NCBI GenBank assembly: GCA_003646745.1 | Contig: QMLM01000116.1 | Span: 1 to 5,621, forward strand | Source of the DNA: Deltaproteobacteria bacterium | GTDB taxonomy: Bacteria > Desulfobacterota > B13-G15 > RBG-16-54-18 | Direction of reading: 5' to 3' | Length of the DNA: 5,621 nt | Shown here: piece after piece, positions 1-5,621 of the stretch | Layout: each line of letters starts with the position of its first letter | Position numbering within the stretch: the stretch's first letter is position 1 | Notes under the pieces: generated by a model | What the model saw: only the letters and a program-made list of their open reading frames with translations | The model's database searches: none | What the model was told of the DNA's origin: nothing | Position numbers and translations under genes: made by a program

Positions 1-43
1 GAGATGATCTGGTGGGGTCCTCTGGGGAACTCCAACGCAAAGG
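1..43. other. Unassigned left edge, downstream of the tRNA array
   Basis: These 43 bases follow the last tRNA of the array in the direction of transcription. I see no terminator: the GC-rich stretch around positions 12-33 can fold only imperfectly and no run of T follows it on the minus strand. Short open frames cross the window edge on both strands, but they are too short to assign to a protein. Confidence 0.3.
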
Positions 44-117
<74 letters not shown>

Positions 118-124
118 ACACCGT

Positions 125-200
125 TGGGGTGAGTGAAGGGATTTGAACCCTCGACATCTGGAGCCACAGTCCAGCGCTCTACCACTGAGCTACACTCACC
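125..200 (-). tRNA. tRNA-His (anticodon GUG)
   Basis: The minus strand gives a cloverleaf with anticodon GTG in the loop CTGTGGC. It has the two hallmarks of tRNA-His: an extra G at position -1 (base 200) and a C discriminator (base 128) that can pair with it. The acceptor stem GTGAGTG/CACTCAC is perfect. The CCA is encoded (125-127). It sits between the two tRNA-Arg genes with seven-base linkers on each side, which indicates one precursor transcript cut into separate tRNAs. Confidence 0.97.
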
Positions 201-207
201 ATCAATA

Positions 208-210
<3 letters not shown>
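200..210. repeat. 11-base direct repeat, copy 1
   Basis: CATCAATATGG occurs here and again at 301-311. This copy spans the seven-base linker between tRNA-Arg and tRNA-His, the encoded CCA of tRNA-Arg and the first base of tRNA-His. On the RNA strand it reads CCATATTGATG. Confidence 0.7.
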
Positions 211-284
<74 letters not shown>

Positions 285-293
285 CCCTTTAAT

Positions 294-322
294 AATTTAT
301 CATCAATATGGACAGTTGTAAA
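294..322 (-). promoter_or_regulatory. Candidate internal promoter for the Arg-His-Arg tRNAs
   Basis: On the minus strand TTTACA (317-322, five of six matches to the -35 consensus) is followed after 17 bases by TAAATT (294-299, four of six). A TGA precedes the -10, which fits an extended -10 motif. Transcription would start almost at the 5' end of tRNA-Arg. The region is AT-rich, so such a match could arise by chance. It would be a second promoter, additional to the one upstream of tRNA-Pro. Confidence 0.4.
301..311. repeat. 11-base direct repeat, copy 2
   Basis: This is an exact copy of the sequence at 200-210. It lies in the spacer upstream of tRNA-Arg, within the spacer of the candidate internal promoter. 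On the RNA strand it begins with CCA, as if it followed the 3' end of a tRNA that is no longer there. Confidence 0.7.
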
Positions 323-341
323 GGATTCCTTTTCCCCTTAC

Positions 342-420
<79 letters not shown>

Positions 421-434
421 TTTGCCGGCACAGG

Positions 435-462
435 ATTATACATCTCCTCTTTAAAATTGCAA
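435..462 (-). promoter_or_regulatory. Candidate promoter of the tRNA array
   Basis: On the minus strand TTGCAA (457-462) is followed after 16 bases by a perfect TATAAT (435-440). The predicted start is near base 428, eight or so bases before tRNA-Pro. The -35 matches the consensus at four of six positions. The bases after the -10 (CCTGTGCCGG) are GC-rich, as in discriminators of stable-RNA promoters that are under stringent (ppGpp) control. It fills the gap between the rdgB stop codon and the first tRNA, so the tRNAs need not depend on upstream transcription. Confidence 0.65.
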
Positions 463-466
463 GCCC

Positions 467-1066
467 CTATCTTACGAGGAAGTCCTCCAGAACATCCTTT
501 AGGGCGGCTAGGGCCTTACCCCTATGGCTTACCTTGTTCTTCTCCTGCAAGGGAAGTTCGGCCAGGGTCTTGCCGAGTTCAGGTAGAATGAAGAGGGGAT
601 CATATCCGAATCCATTCTCCCCCCTTTCCCTGTCTCCAATTATCCCTCTGCATCCTCCTTCCACCCATTTCTGCTCCCCTTGGGGGTTGGCCACTGCAAT
701 TACGCAGCGAAAGGAAGCCCCTCTCTGTGAGGGAGGGACGTCTTTTAGCAGTTGGAGTAGCTTGTAATTGTTATCCGCATCTGATGCCCCCTGGCCTGCA
801 AACCTGGCAGAGTGCACCCCTGGCCTTCCACCCAAAAAATCTACTTCCAAACCAGAGTCATCTGCAATGGTTAATCTGCCGGTATAGTATGCTACGGTTT
901 TGGCCTTTTTCAAGGCATTTTCCTGAAATGTGCTACCATCTTCCTCTATGGGGGGAAGGAAGGGAAAGTCCTTCAAGGACAATATCCTTAACCCCATCCC
1001 TTGCAACGACTCCTCGATCTCGCGGAGTTTCCCCGCATTCTCTGTGGCGATGACAATCTCCTTCAA
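467..1066 (-). CDS. rdgB: RdgB/HAM1-family XTP/dITP pyrophosphatase
   Basis: This cytoplasmic enzyme hydrolyses non-canonical purine nucleoside triphosphates (dITP, ITP, XTP) to the monophosphate and pyrophosphate, keeping deaminated bases out of DNA and RNA. The 199-residue product has the usual family length. Visible motifs are ATEN with K13 near the N-terminus (residues 7-13), E49-N50, the acidic ADDSGLEVD core (68-76), GRPGVHSARFAG (80-91), NGFGYDPLF (151-159) and SHRGKA (180-185), all in the expected order. The start is TTG at 1064-1066, which gives the standard family N-terminus MKEIVIAT. It overlaps the rph stop in the sequence TTGA, and an AGGAG lies only two bases upstream, so translation is probably coupled to rph. 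The stop is TAG at 467-469. The product is a clear family match; the precise substrate preference is inferred from the family. Confidence 0.96.
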   Translation of the reverse strand: MKEIVIATENAGKLREIEESLQGMGLRILSLKDFPFLPPIEEDGSTFQENALKKAKTVAYYTGRLTIADDSGLEVDFLGGRPGVHSARFAGQGASDADNNYKLLQLLKDVPPSQRGASFRCVIAVANPQGEQKWVEGGCRGIIGDRERGENGFGYDPLFILPELGKTLAELPLQEKNKVSHRGKALAALKDVLEDFLVR

Positions 1067-1791
1067 CGCTCCTCTTGCTCCAGGGCCTGTGATTGAATCT
1101 TACTTAGCTCTCGGATCCCCTTTACAGCTAAGGAGATCATCTTATCCAGTTCGTCCTTGGTGAAAGGGGTCTCTTCAGCTGTGCCTTGAATCTCGACGAA
1201 CTTCCCTTCGCTGGTCATCACCAGGTTCATATCCACCTGGGCCCGGGAATCCTCACTGTAGTCCAGATCTAGGAGCATCTGTCCGTTCACTATTCCAACG
1301 CTGACCGCCGCCACAGAGTCCTTGATAGGAATATCCTCAATCTCTCCCCTCTGTCTGAGCCACAGAAAGGCGTCTACTAAGGCCACGTAGGCCCCTGTAA
1401 TAGAGGCCGTCCTGGTGCCGCCATCTGCCTGGATCACGTCACAATCCAAAAGGATGGTCCTCTCCCCGAATGCGTTTAGGTTGGTCACCGAACGTAGGGA
1501 CCGACCGATTAGGCGTTGGATCTCTTGGGTCCGTCCCCCCAATTTCCCCCGCACCGACTCTCTAGGGGCCCTTATATGGGTAGATCGGGGCAACATGGAG
1601 TACTCCGCTCTCACCCAACCACTGCCCGTGTCTTTTAAGAAGGAAGGAGTTCCATCCTCTACAGTAGCGGTACAGATAACCTTTGTATCTCCCACCTCAA
1701 TCAGGACAGACCCTTCAGCATGCTTGATATAATGGCGGGTGATCTTTACCCTTCTCAGCTCATCCCACTGACGACCGTCGCTTCTGGTCAT
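1063..1791 (-). CDS. rph: Ribonuclease PH
   Basis: RNase PH is a phosphate-dependent 3'-to-5' exoribonuclease that trims the 3' ends of tRNA precursors and other small stable RNAs. The 242-residue product matches the usual length. It begins with the typical MTRSDGR, has GKLGGRTQEIQRLIGRSLR (82-100) with the phosphate-binding R87, GGTRTA (124-129) with R127, and LDLDYSEDSRAQVDMN (174-189) with the metal-site acidic residues D181 and D187. The family forms a hexameric ring. The ATG at 1789-1791 lies 16 bases after the tmRNA CCA, and the only Shine-Dalgarno-like bases (AAGGGA) abut the start codon, so initiation may be weak. No promoter is visible in the gap. It overlaps rdgB by four bases. All the catalytic residues I can recognise are present, so it looks active. 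Confidence 0.97.
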   Translation of the reverse strand: MTRSDGRQWDELRRVKITRHYIKHAEGSVLIEVGDTKVICTATVEDGTPSFLKDTGSGWVRAEYSMLPRSTHIRAPRESVRGKLGGRTQEIQRLIGRSLRSVTNLNAFGERTILLDCDVIQADGGTRTASITGAYVALVDAFLWLRQRGEIEDIPIKDSVAAVSVGIVNGQMLLDLDYSEDSRAQVDMNLVMTSEGKFVEIQGTAEETPFTKDELDKMISLAVKGIRELSKIQSQALEQEER

Positions 1792-1807
1792 TCCCTTGGC
1801 AAAATAT

Positions 1808-2154
1808 TGGTGGAGGCGGCGGGAATCGAACCCGCGTCCGAAAGCAGATCCATAAGGGGATCTACATGCTCACCCTGAATTTTGCTTTCACCTATTGGGG
1901 CTGCTCCAGGCAGGATCCCCAAAGGCTAGCTTATAGGAATTCACCCCTTCCTTATAAGCATCAGAAGGAGCTAGCCTGCATCTCTGACGCCCTTTCCAAG
2001 CCTGCAGGCGAGCTTAGAAGGACGTTAACCGCACCTTAGGCGGCTAAGGCGTACTCGTAGTTGGCACTTATTTAGGTTCCCAATTTTTTACGAGGGTTGG
2101 GACCTCGACATGCACCCCTTATCTCTCTGCCCCCGTCGAACCCATTTCGCCCCC
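1808..2154 (-). ncRNA. ssrA: Transfer-messenger RNA (tmRNA)
   Basis: tmRNA is charged with alanine, enters stalled ribosomes with SmpB and supplies a short reading frame that tags the unfinished protein for degradation. On the minus strand the 5' end GGGGGCG (2148-2154) pairs with CGCCTCC near the 3' end, followed by the A discriminator and an encoded CCA (1808-1810). The 3' T arm reads GCGGG-TTCGATT-CCCGC. The early segment GGTCCC...GGGAACC (about 2075-2104) is placed as pseudoknot 1 is, and GCTAGC-type inverted segments around 1920-1975 fit a later pseudoknot. It is one piece, not the split circularly permuted form. Length is 347 nt, in the normal range. Its partner smpB ends 12 bases upstream, and rph starts 16 bases downstream with no visible terminator between. 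Confidence 0.97.
2036..2065 (-). other. tmRNA tag-peptide reading frame (ANYEYALAA)
   Basis: Within ssrA the minus strand reads GCC AAC TAC GAG TAC GCC TTA GCC GCC TAA, encoding ANYEYALAA and a stop. The resume codon is taken as GCC (Ala). The C-terminal ALAA is the degron end normally recognised by ClpXP and related proteases, and the middle NYEY resembles the NDENY or NYNY part of other tags. Only one stop codon is in frame here. Confidence 0.9.
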
Positions 2155-2166
2155 ACAGTGTTATAT

Positions 2167-2631
2167 CTATTTGTAATTAATATAAGAGTGCCCCACCTCC
2201 TTTTCCAAGGTCTTCCTCCTCAAGGCCTCCCTTTTATCATATAACTTCTTTCCCTTGGCCAGGGCCAACTCCACTTTGGCGCGACCATGGGAAAAGTAGA
2301 TAGCCAAAGGGATAAGAGAAAACCCCCTCTCTTTTACCTTTCCCATCAGGCGAAGGATCTCCCTTTTATGCAGGAGGAGCTTTCTCGGCCTAAGGGGGTC
2401 ATGGTTAAAGCGGTTGCCAAAGGCATAGGGACTGATATGGACATCCAGCAGAAAGATCTCTCCATCCTTTATCTTGGCATATCCATCCTTTATATTGACC
2501 CTTCCTTCGCGCAAGGCCTTAACCTCTGTTCCCTTCAAGACCATCCCGGCTTCATAGCTTTCCTGAATAAAATAATCATGCCGCGCCCTTCGATTTTGGG
2601 CGACGATTTTTTTCCCCTTTTCCTCTTTCAT
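2167..2631 (-). CDS. smpB: SsrA-binding protein SmpB
   Basis: SmpB binds the tRNA-like part of tmRNA and delivers it to the empty A site of stalled ribosomes. The 154-residue protein has the family motifs QNRRARHDYFI (12-22), GTEVKALREGRVNIKDGY (34-51), HISPY (65-69), the N-H-D-P-L-R-P-R-K-L-L-L-H segment (76-88) and KGKKLYDKRE (126-135). Length is normal. The C-terminal tail after DKRE, which enters the mRNA channel during rescue, is basic at first (REALRRKTLEKEV) and then ends in an unusual GHSYINYK. The ATG at 2629-2631 gives the usual basic N-terminus; the ribosome-binding site is a weak AAGAAAG. The gene has its own promoter candidate and stands directly upstream of its partner ssrA. The stop is TAG at 2167-2169. 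Confidence 0.97.
   Translation of the reverse strand: MKEEKGKKIVAQNRRARHDYFIQESYEAGMVLKGTEVKALREGRVNIKDGYAKIKDGEIFLLDVHISPYAFGNRFNHDPLRPRKLLLHKREILRLMGKVKERGFSLIPLAIYFSHGRAKVELALAKGKKLYDKREALRRKTLEKEVGHSYINYK
2179..2208 (-). promoter_or_regulatory. Candidate ssrA promoter inside the smpB 3' end
   Basis: On the minus strand TTGGAA (2203-2208, four of six matches) and TATATT (2179-2184, five of six) are separated by 18 bases. The predicted start near 2171 would leave a leader of about 17 bases for RNase P to remove from the tmRNA 5' end. A second -10-like hexamer TATAAC at 2160-2165 is placed for a start close to base 2154 but has no credible -35. Both lie in or next to the last codons of smpB. 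Confidence 0.4.
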
Positions 2632-2649
2632 TTTTCTTTCTTCAAAAAG

Positions 2650-2678
2650 ATTTTAACATCTTTCGAGAAGTTTTTCAA
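2650..2678 (-). promoter_or_regulatory. Candidate smpB promoter, extended -10
   Basis: On the minus strand TTGAAA (2673-2678) and TAAAAT (2650-2655) are separated by exactly 17 bases, and a TGT directly before the -10 forms an extended -10 element. The predicted start near 2643 leaves a leader of about a dozen bases before the smpB ATG. This is the best promoter match in the intergenic gap after the kinase gene and suggests smpB is separately expressed from it. Confidence 0.65.
2655..2672. promoter_or_regulatory. Imperfect dyad inside the smpB promoter spacer
   Basis: The plus strand reads AACATCT-TTCG-AGAAGTT, two 7-base arms with one mismatch around a four-base centre. It covers almost exactly the bases between the -35 and -10 hexamers, where a repressor site would block polymerase. 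It has no T run and lies in the wrong place to be a good terminator for the kinase gene. A binding protein is not known; the role is inference. Confidence 0.3.
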
Positions 2679-2691
2679 GGAAATAGAACTT

Positions 2692-4884
2692 CTAAGTCCT
2701 TAAAGGGAGGTCTATGATGAATCTGGTTCCTTTGGGGTGGTTGTCTCTCACCCTAATATAGCCGTTGTGATCGGAGATAATGGTGTTGACGATAGCCAGC
2801 CCCAGCCCCGTGCCTGCCTTTTTGGTGGAAAAGTATGGTTCGAATAGTTTGGGTTTGTCCTCATCAGGTATCCCACAACCGTTGTCTCGTACCTCAAGGG
2901 TGACCATCTGGAGGGAAGGGTTATATTTTACCTCAATTTCTATTAATCCATCGCCGTCCACCGCAGCCACGGCGTTGTCCAACAGATTGATGATTACTCT
3001 TTTCATCTGCTCGCGGTCCACCTTGAAGATAGGAAGCTGTGGGTCAGGAAAGAAGCGAAAGCGGATATTGCGGTGTGCCTCCTTATAAAGGATAAGACTT
3101 TCACCGATGATCTCATTGAGGTCATTAGGGGTAGGGTTCACAGAGGGCATCCTGGCAAAGTTGGAGAACTCATTGACCAAGTTCTTTAGTTCGTTTACCT
3201 GGTGAATGATGGTGTTGGTGCATTCTTCGAAGACACTAATCTCGTCCCCTATTTTGTCTCGATATCGCTTATAGAGCCTTTGGGCGGAGAGCTGAATAGG
3301 GGTTAAGGGGTTTTTTATCTCATGGGCTATTCTTCTGGCCACCTCTCTCCAGGCGGCCAGTCGCTGCATCTTGATGAGGTGGGTGAGGTCATCGAAGACC
3401 GCCACCATCCCGAGATATTCCCCCCTCTCGTCTCGCAGGATATTTACACTAGCAAGCACCGTGAGGGCTTTGTCCTTTAAGGTGATCTCCATCTGTTTCT
3501 CAATGCTCTCACTGCGGGTGGCGTTTATCTCCTTGATCAACTCTCTGGCGATTTTTCTGTATCCAGGCCGCAATACCTTACGATAGTTCTTCCCCAGGAC
3601 GTCTGCGGCCCGGACGTCCAACATCCTCTCAGCAGATTTATTTACTGTGGTAATCCTTCCCTCTTTATCTAAGGAGATAACCCCTGCTGCCACGTTTTCC
3701 AAGACGGTTTCCATGTACTTACGACGCCGCTCCAACTCCAGGTTGGTCCGCTGGAGGGCTATGTTGCTTTTCTCTAGCTGGAGCTTACTGGTCTTGAGAT
3801 CGTGGGTCATCTTGTTAAAGGCCCCGACTAGGGTGCCTATTTCATCCTTGGCCTCCAAATCGAGGTGGAAGTCGAGGTCGCCGCTGGCCACCCGCCGGGT
3901 CCCCTCAGCCAACTCCTTAATGGGGACGGTCAATTCCTTGGCAAAACGGAAGCCAAACCACGTGGCGGAAAAGATGATAAGCAACGTGATAAGCAGCAGG
4001 AGCATGATGTAATTGGTAGTTAAGGGTTTTTTTAAGATCTTTGATTGCCTGTAATCTACAAACGCCTGGGATATTTCCTCCATCTTGGCCACCAAGTTTT
4101 GAGGAACATAGTAACCTGCCACTACTCCTCCGGCCACCTTTTTGCCGGCGTAAAGGGGGCTTCCTCCCCAGATTATCTCTCCACCGCCCACCAAGGGGGA
4201 GATCTTAGACATCTCCTTCCCCTTCAATACCTCACTGATAAGTTCCTTCGGTAACCCCCCCACCTTGTACTGGAGAGAAGGGTCCGTAGCCTTAGCCGCA
4301 ACCTTTCCTTTAGAGGAAAACATCCCTATCCAGCCCAGGTTATATTCTTTTCTCTTTCTTTCCAAAAGATCTTTTAACGGGATCTCTCCCCTGCCCCGAG
4401 AGGCGAGTTTGCTTATCTCTTTGCTATAATGTATGGTGTTTTTGGCAAAGTCGCGATAATAGGTCTGTGCCACCTCTAGAGAGCCCTGAAGGGAGTTTTC
4501 CACTTGGACGTTAAACCAGTTTTCTACACTGCGGGTAATAAAGATGACCGAGGTAAAAAATAGCAGTCCAGTGGGGACAAGGGAAAGAGATACGAAGGCC
4601 GTCACTAACTTTGTCTTCAACCTCGTGCCCAAGACCCTTCTTTTGCGCTCGAAAAGGAGCTTAACCAGATTTCTGACCACCAGGAAGATCAATAACAAAA
4701 GGAGTATGAGGTTGATGTTGATGATGCTGAAGAAAAGGATATTGCTCCCCACAGGGACCTGATACCTCATTTGTGGAAGATGGCTCTCCAGATAGGTTAT
4801 CCCTACAATGAGGAGGGCGATCACTATAATGATGAAGAGCTCCCTCCTCCTCTTTTTCCTTTCGGCATCCATGTCTTTGCTCAT
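2692..4884 (-). CDS. NtrY-like sensor histidine kinase
   Basis: This is a membrane sensor kinase of 730 residues that would autophosphorylate and pass phosphate to a response regulator. Hydrophobic helices lie at about 16-32, 48-70, 93-117 and 291-310, enclosing an extracytoplasmic sensor region at about 118-290. A HAMP domain follows (about 310-363, with the VPIKELAEGTRRVASGDL part), then a coiled-coil linker, a PAS domain (about 390-500), the HisKA dimerisation helix with phosphoacceptor H521 in AHEIKNPLTPIQ, and an ATPase domain with the N box NLLDNA (N637), G1 DNGCGI (667-672) and G2 GTGLGLAI (691-698). The order matches NtrY-type kinases, but the signal sensed is unknown. The ATG at 4882-4884 overlaps the stop of the DUF4390 gene as ATGA, with GGTGGA just upstream, so the two are translationally coupled. 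No NtrX-type regulator is in the window. All the core catalytic motifs are intact. Confidence 0.93.
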   Translation of the reverse strand: MSKDMDAERKKRRRELFIIIVIALLIVGITYLESHLPQMRYQVPVGSNILFFSIININLILLLLLIFLVVRNLVKLLFERKRRVLGTRLKTKLVTAFVSLSLVPTGLLFFTSVIFITRSVENWFNVQVENSLQGSLEVAQTYYRDFAKNTIHYSKEISKLASRGRGEIPLKDLLERKRKEYNLGWIGMFSSKGKVAAKATDPSLQYKVGGLPKELISEVLKGKEMSKISPLVGGGEIIWGGSPLYAGKKVAGGVVAGYYVPQNLVAKMEEISQAFVDYRQSKILKKPLTTNYIMLLLLITLLIIFSATWFGFRFAKELTVPIKELAEGTRRVASGDLDFHLDLEAKDEIGTLVGAFNKMTHDLKTSKLQLEKSNIALQRTNLELERRRKYMETVLENVAAGVISLDKEGRITTVNKSAERMLDVRAADVLGKNYRKVLRPGYRKIARELIKEINATRSESIEKQMEITLKDKALTVLASVNILRDERGEYLGMVAVFDDLTHLIKMQRLAAWREVARRIAHEIKNPLTPIQLSAQRLYKRYRDKIGDEISVFEECTNTIIHQVNELKNLVNEFSNFARMPSVNPTPNDLNEIIGESLILYKEAHRNIRFRFFPDPQLPIFKVDREQMKRVIINLLDNAVAAVDGDGLIEIEVKYNPSLQMVTLEVRDNGCGIPDEDKPKLFEPYFSTKKAGTGLGLAIVNTIISDHNGYIRVRDNHPKGTRFIIDLPLRT

Positions 4885-5456
4885 GGTTCCACCCTAAATG
4901 TTTGACGATACCAATCGGTTTCAAAATTCCAAAGGGAGACAAAGAACAATATGCATTCCAACCTCAAGGGGAGCTTCACCGGATCCAGTTCCGCCTTGAC
5001 GGACAGTTCATATTCCCCTGCTTCCAGGTCCTTTGCCATGACCACACGGAATTTTTCCACGCGGGCCATATACCCTTTGGCTTCTTCCAAGTCCTTCACC
5101 TTTATCTCTTTCCCCTTCTCCGTGAGCCAGATATGATAATCTTTTTTGAGATTATCGTATGCTATGTTGTGTTGAAATTGGTGACTGGCGATCTTTTTGT
5201 CCCAAATAATAGAACGTTTTTTATATAATTTCACGAAAAAGTTGAAGGTAGTAGGGACTCCCGCCCTGATAGCCTCTTCCATCTTTTTGTTAAAACAATT
5301 TCTCACCGAAAAGCTGATCGCTAAAGCTCCCTTCTCCCTCTCTATGCAGAGATCTTCGATAAGGGCCTCCTCCCCCTTCGCCAGGGATGGAAGGGACGCA
5401 GATGCAAAAAGTATAAACAGAAATCCTCCCCACAATATTTTTGTCGGCATATCCAT
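4881..5456 (-). CDS. DUF4390 family exported protein
   Basis: This small protein of about 191 residues resembles the DUF4390 family, whose function is unknown and whose members I recall next to NtrY-like kinases. From the ATG at 5454-5456 the N-terminus has a short charged start, a hydrophobic core (ILWGGFLFILFASASLPSLA) and a plausible signal-peptidase site after SLA, so the mature protein is likely periplasmic. The rest is rich in charged and aromatic residues with alternating strand-like segments (for example FNFFVKLYKKRSIIWDKK) and ends with NFETDWYRQTFRVEP. Other starts are possible: ATG at 5448-5450, or GTG at 5484-5486, which lies almost against the RNase P RNA and seems less likely. 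The stop overlaps the kinase start by four bases. A role as accessory to the kinase is inference from context only. Confidence 0.8.
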   Translation of the reverse strand: MDMPTKILWGGFLFILFASASLPSLAKGEEALIEDLCIEREKGALAISFSVRNCFNKKMEEAIRAGVPTTFNFFVKLYKKRSIIWDKKIASHQFQHNIAYDNLKKDYHIWLTEKGKEIKVKDLEEAKGYMARVEKFRVVMAKDLEAGEYELSVKAELDPVKLPLRLECILFFVSLWNFETDWYRQTFRVEP

Positions 5457-5493
5457 TTCTTTTCTTGAAGAGGGCCAGGGAGTCACAGTGAGA

Positions 5494-5621
5494 ACTCTCC
5501 GCTAGATCATAAGCCGAGTTCTGTCCTCCCTTGTTGGGAGTGGTGGTCATTTATCTAGGATAGACGTTGCCGTCTATCTCAAGCGACCAACCCGAGGGTA
5601 TGGAGCGGGCCACCCCTTTCC
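5494..5621 (-). ncRNA. rnpB: RNase P RNA, class A, 3' part (cut by window edge)
   Basis: On the minus strand this is the 3' third of the catalytic RNA of RNase P, which cuts the 5' leader from tRNA and tmRNA precursors. The conserved universal segments are visible: GGTCGCTTGAG, the P18 hairpin GATAGACG-GCAA-CGTCTATC with a GNRA loop (5559-5578), CCTAGATAAATGACC, and ACAGAACTCGGCTTA (about 5510-5524). An extra hairpin CTCCC-AACAA-GGGAG (5526-5540) fits P19. The 3' end is set at about 5494 by analogy with E. coli, where the last helix strand extends some 16 bases past GGCTTA; its pairing partner at the 5' end is outside the window. No clear terminator separates it from the DUF4390 gene. Confidence 0.93.

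Noticed and set aside
12..33. Possible terminator hairpin after the tRNA array
   Set aside because: The arms pair imperfectly and no T run follows on the minus strand.
319..333. Palindrome-like AAAGGATTCCTTT in the tRNA-Pro to tRNA-Arg spacer
   Set aside because: The loop would be too small for a stable AU-rich hairpin and it does not look like a terminator or a known site.
727..1732. Plus-strand open frames opposite rdgB and rph (727-1053, 930-1163, 1415-1732)
   Set aside because: They lie antisense to clear conserved genes, have no recognisable domain and no ribosome-binding site of note.
2195..2202. AAGGAGGT inside smpB as a ribosome-binding site for a hidden small gene
   Set aside because: No start codon lies at a suitable distance and the region downstream is the tmRNA gene.
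4661..4942. Minus-strand frame of 93 codons over the kinase 5' end
   Set aside because: It is out of frame with the kinase, whose translation carries the membrane helices and domains.
2287..5505. Plus-strand open frames opposite smpB, the kinase and the DUF4390 gene
   Set aside because: They are shadows of conserved minus-strand genes and their translations resemble no family.
5290..5550. Minus-strand frame of 86 codons over the rnpB 3' end
   Set aside because: It crosses conserved RNase P RNA helices and the DUF4390 signal peptide in another frame.

Overview
The window reads as a chromosomal housekeeping segment of a Gram-negative bacterium, most likely a deltaproteobacterium in the broad sense (Desulfobacterota). 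This is inferred from gene content: an NtrY-like kinase preceded by a DUF4390 protein is a pairing I associate with that group, supported by a proteobacterial-type class A RNase P RNA and a tmRNA tag ending in ALAA. No species can be named. Every supported gene lies on the minus strand, so the genes run from the right edge to the left edge.

Layout in transcription order. The right edge (about 5494-5621) holds the 3' third of the RNase P RNA gene rnpB. Next come a small exported DUF4390 protein (4881-5456) and a 730-residue NtrY-like membrane sensor histidine kinase (2692-4884), which overlap by four bases. A 60-base gap with a good promoter candidate leads to smpB (2167-2631). The tmRNA gene ssrA (1808-2154) begins 12 bases after smpB, and rph (RNase PH, 1063-1791) begins 16 bases after the tmRNA CCA. 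rdgB (467-1066) overlaps rph by four bases. A promoter with a perfect TATAAT then precedes a four-gene tRNA array: Pro(UGG), Arg(UCU), His(GUG), Arg(UCU). The last 43 bases at the left edge hold nothing I can identify.

The genes share a theme. RNase P makes the 5' ends of tRNAs and tmRNA, RNase PH trims their 3' ends, SmpB and tmRNA form the ribosome-rescue complex, and the tRNA array is itself a substrate. RdgB is a nucleotide-pool cleanser that often travels with rph. The kinase pair is the exception, and no response regulator partner is present in the window.

I found no transposon, CRISPR array, toxin-antitoxin pair or clearly new system. The points most worth a second look are the tmRNA-rph junction without a visible terminator, the two tRNA-Arg genes with identical 5' parts and divergent 3' parts, the dyad inside the smpB promoter, and the kinase without its usual partner.
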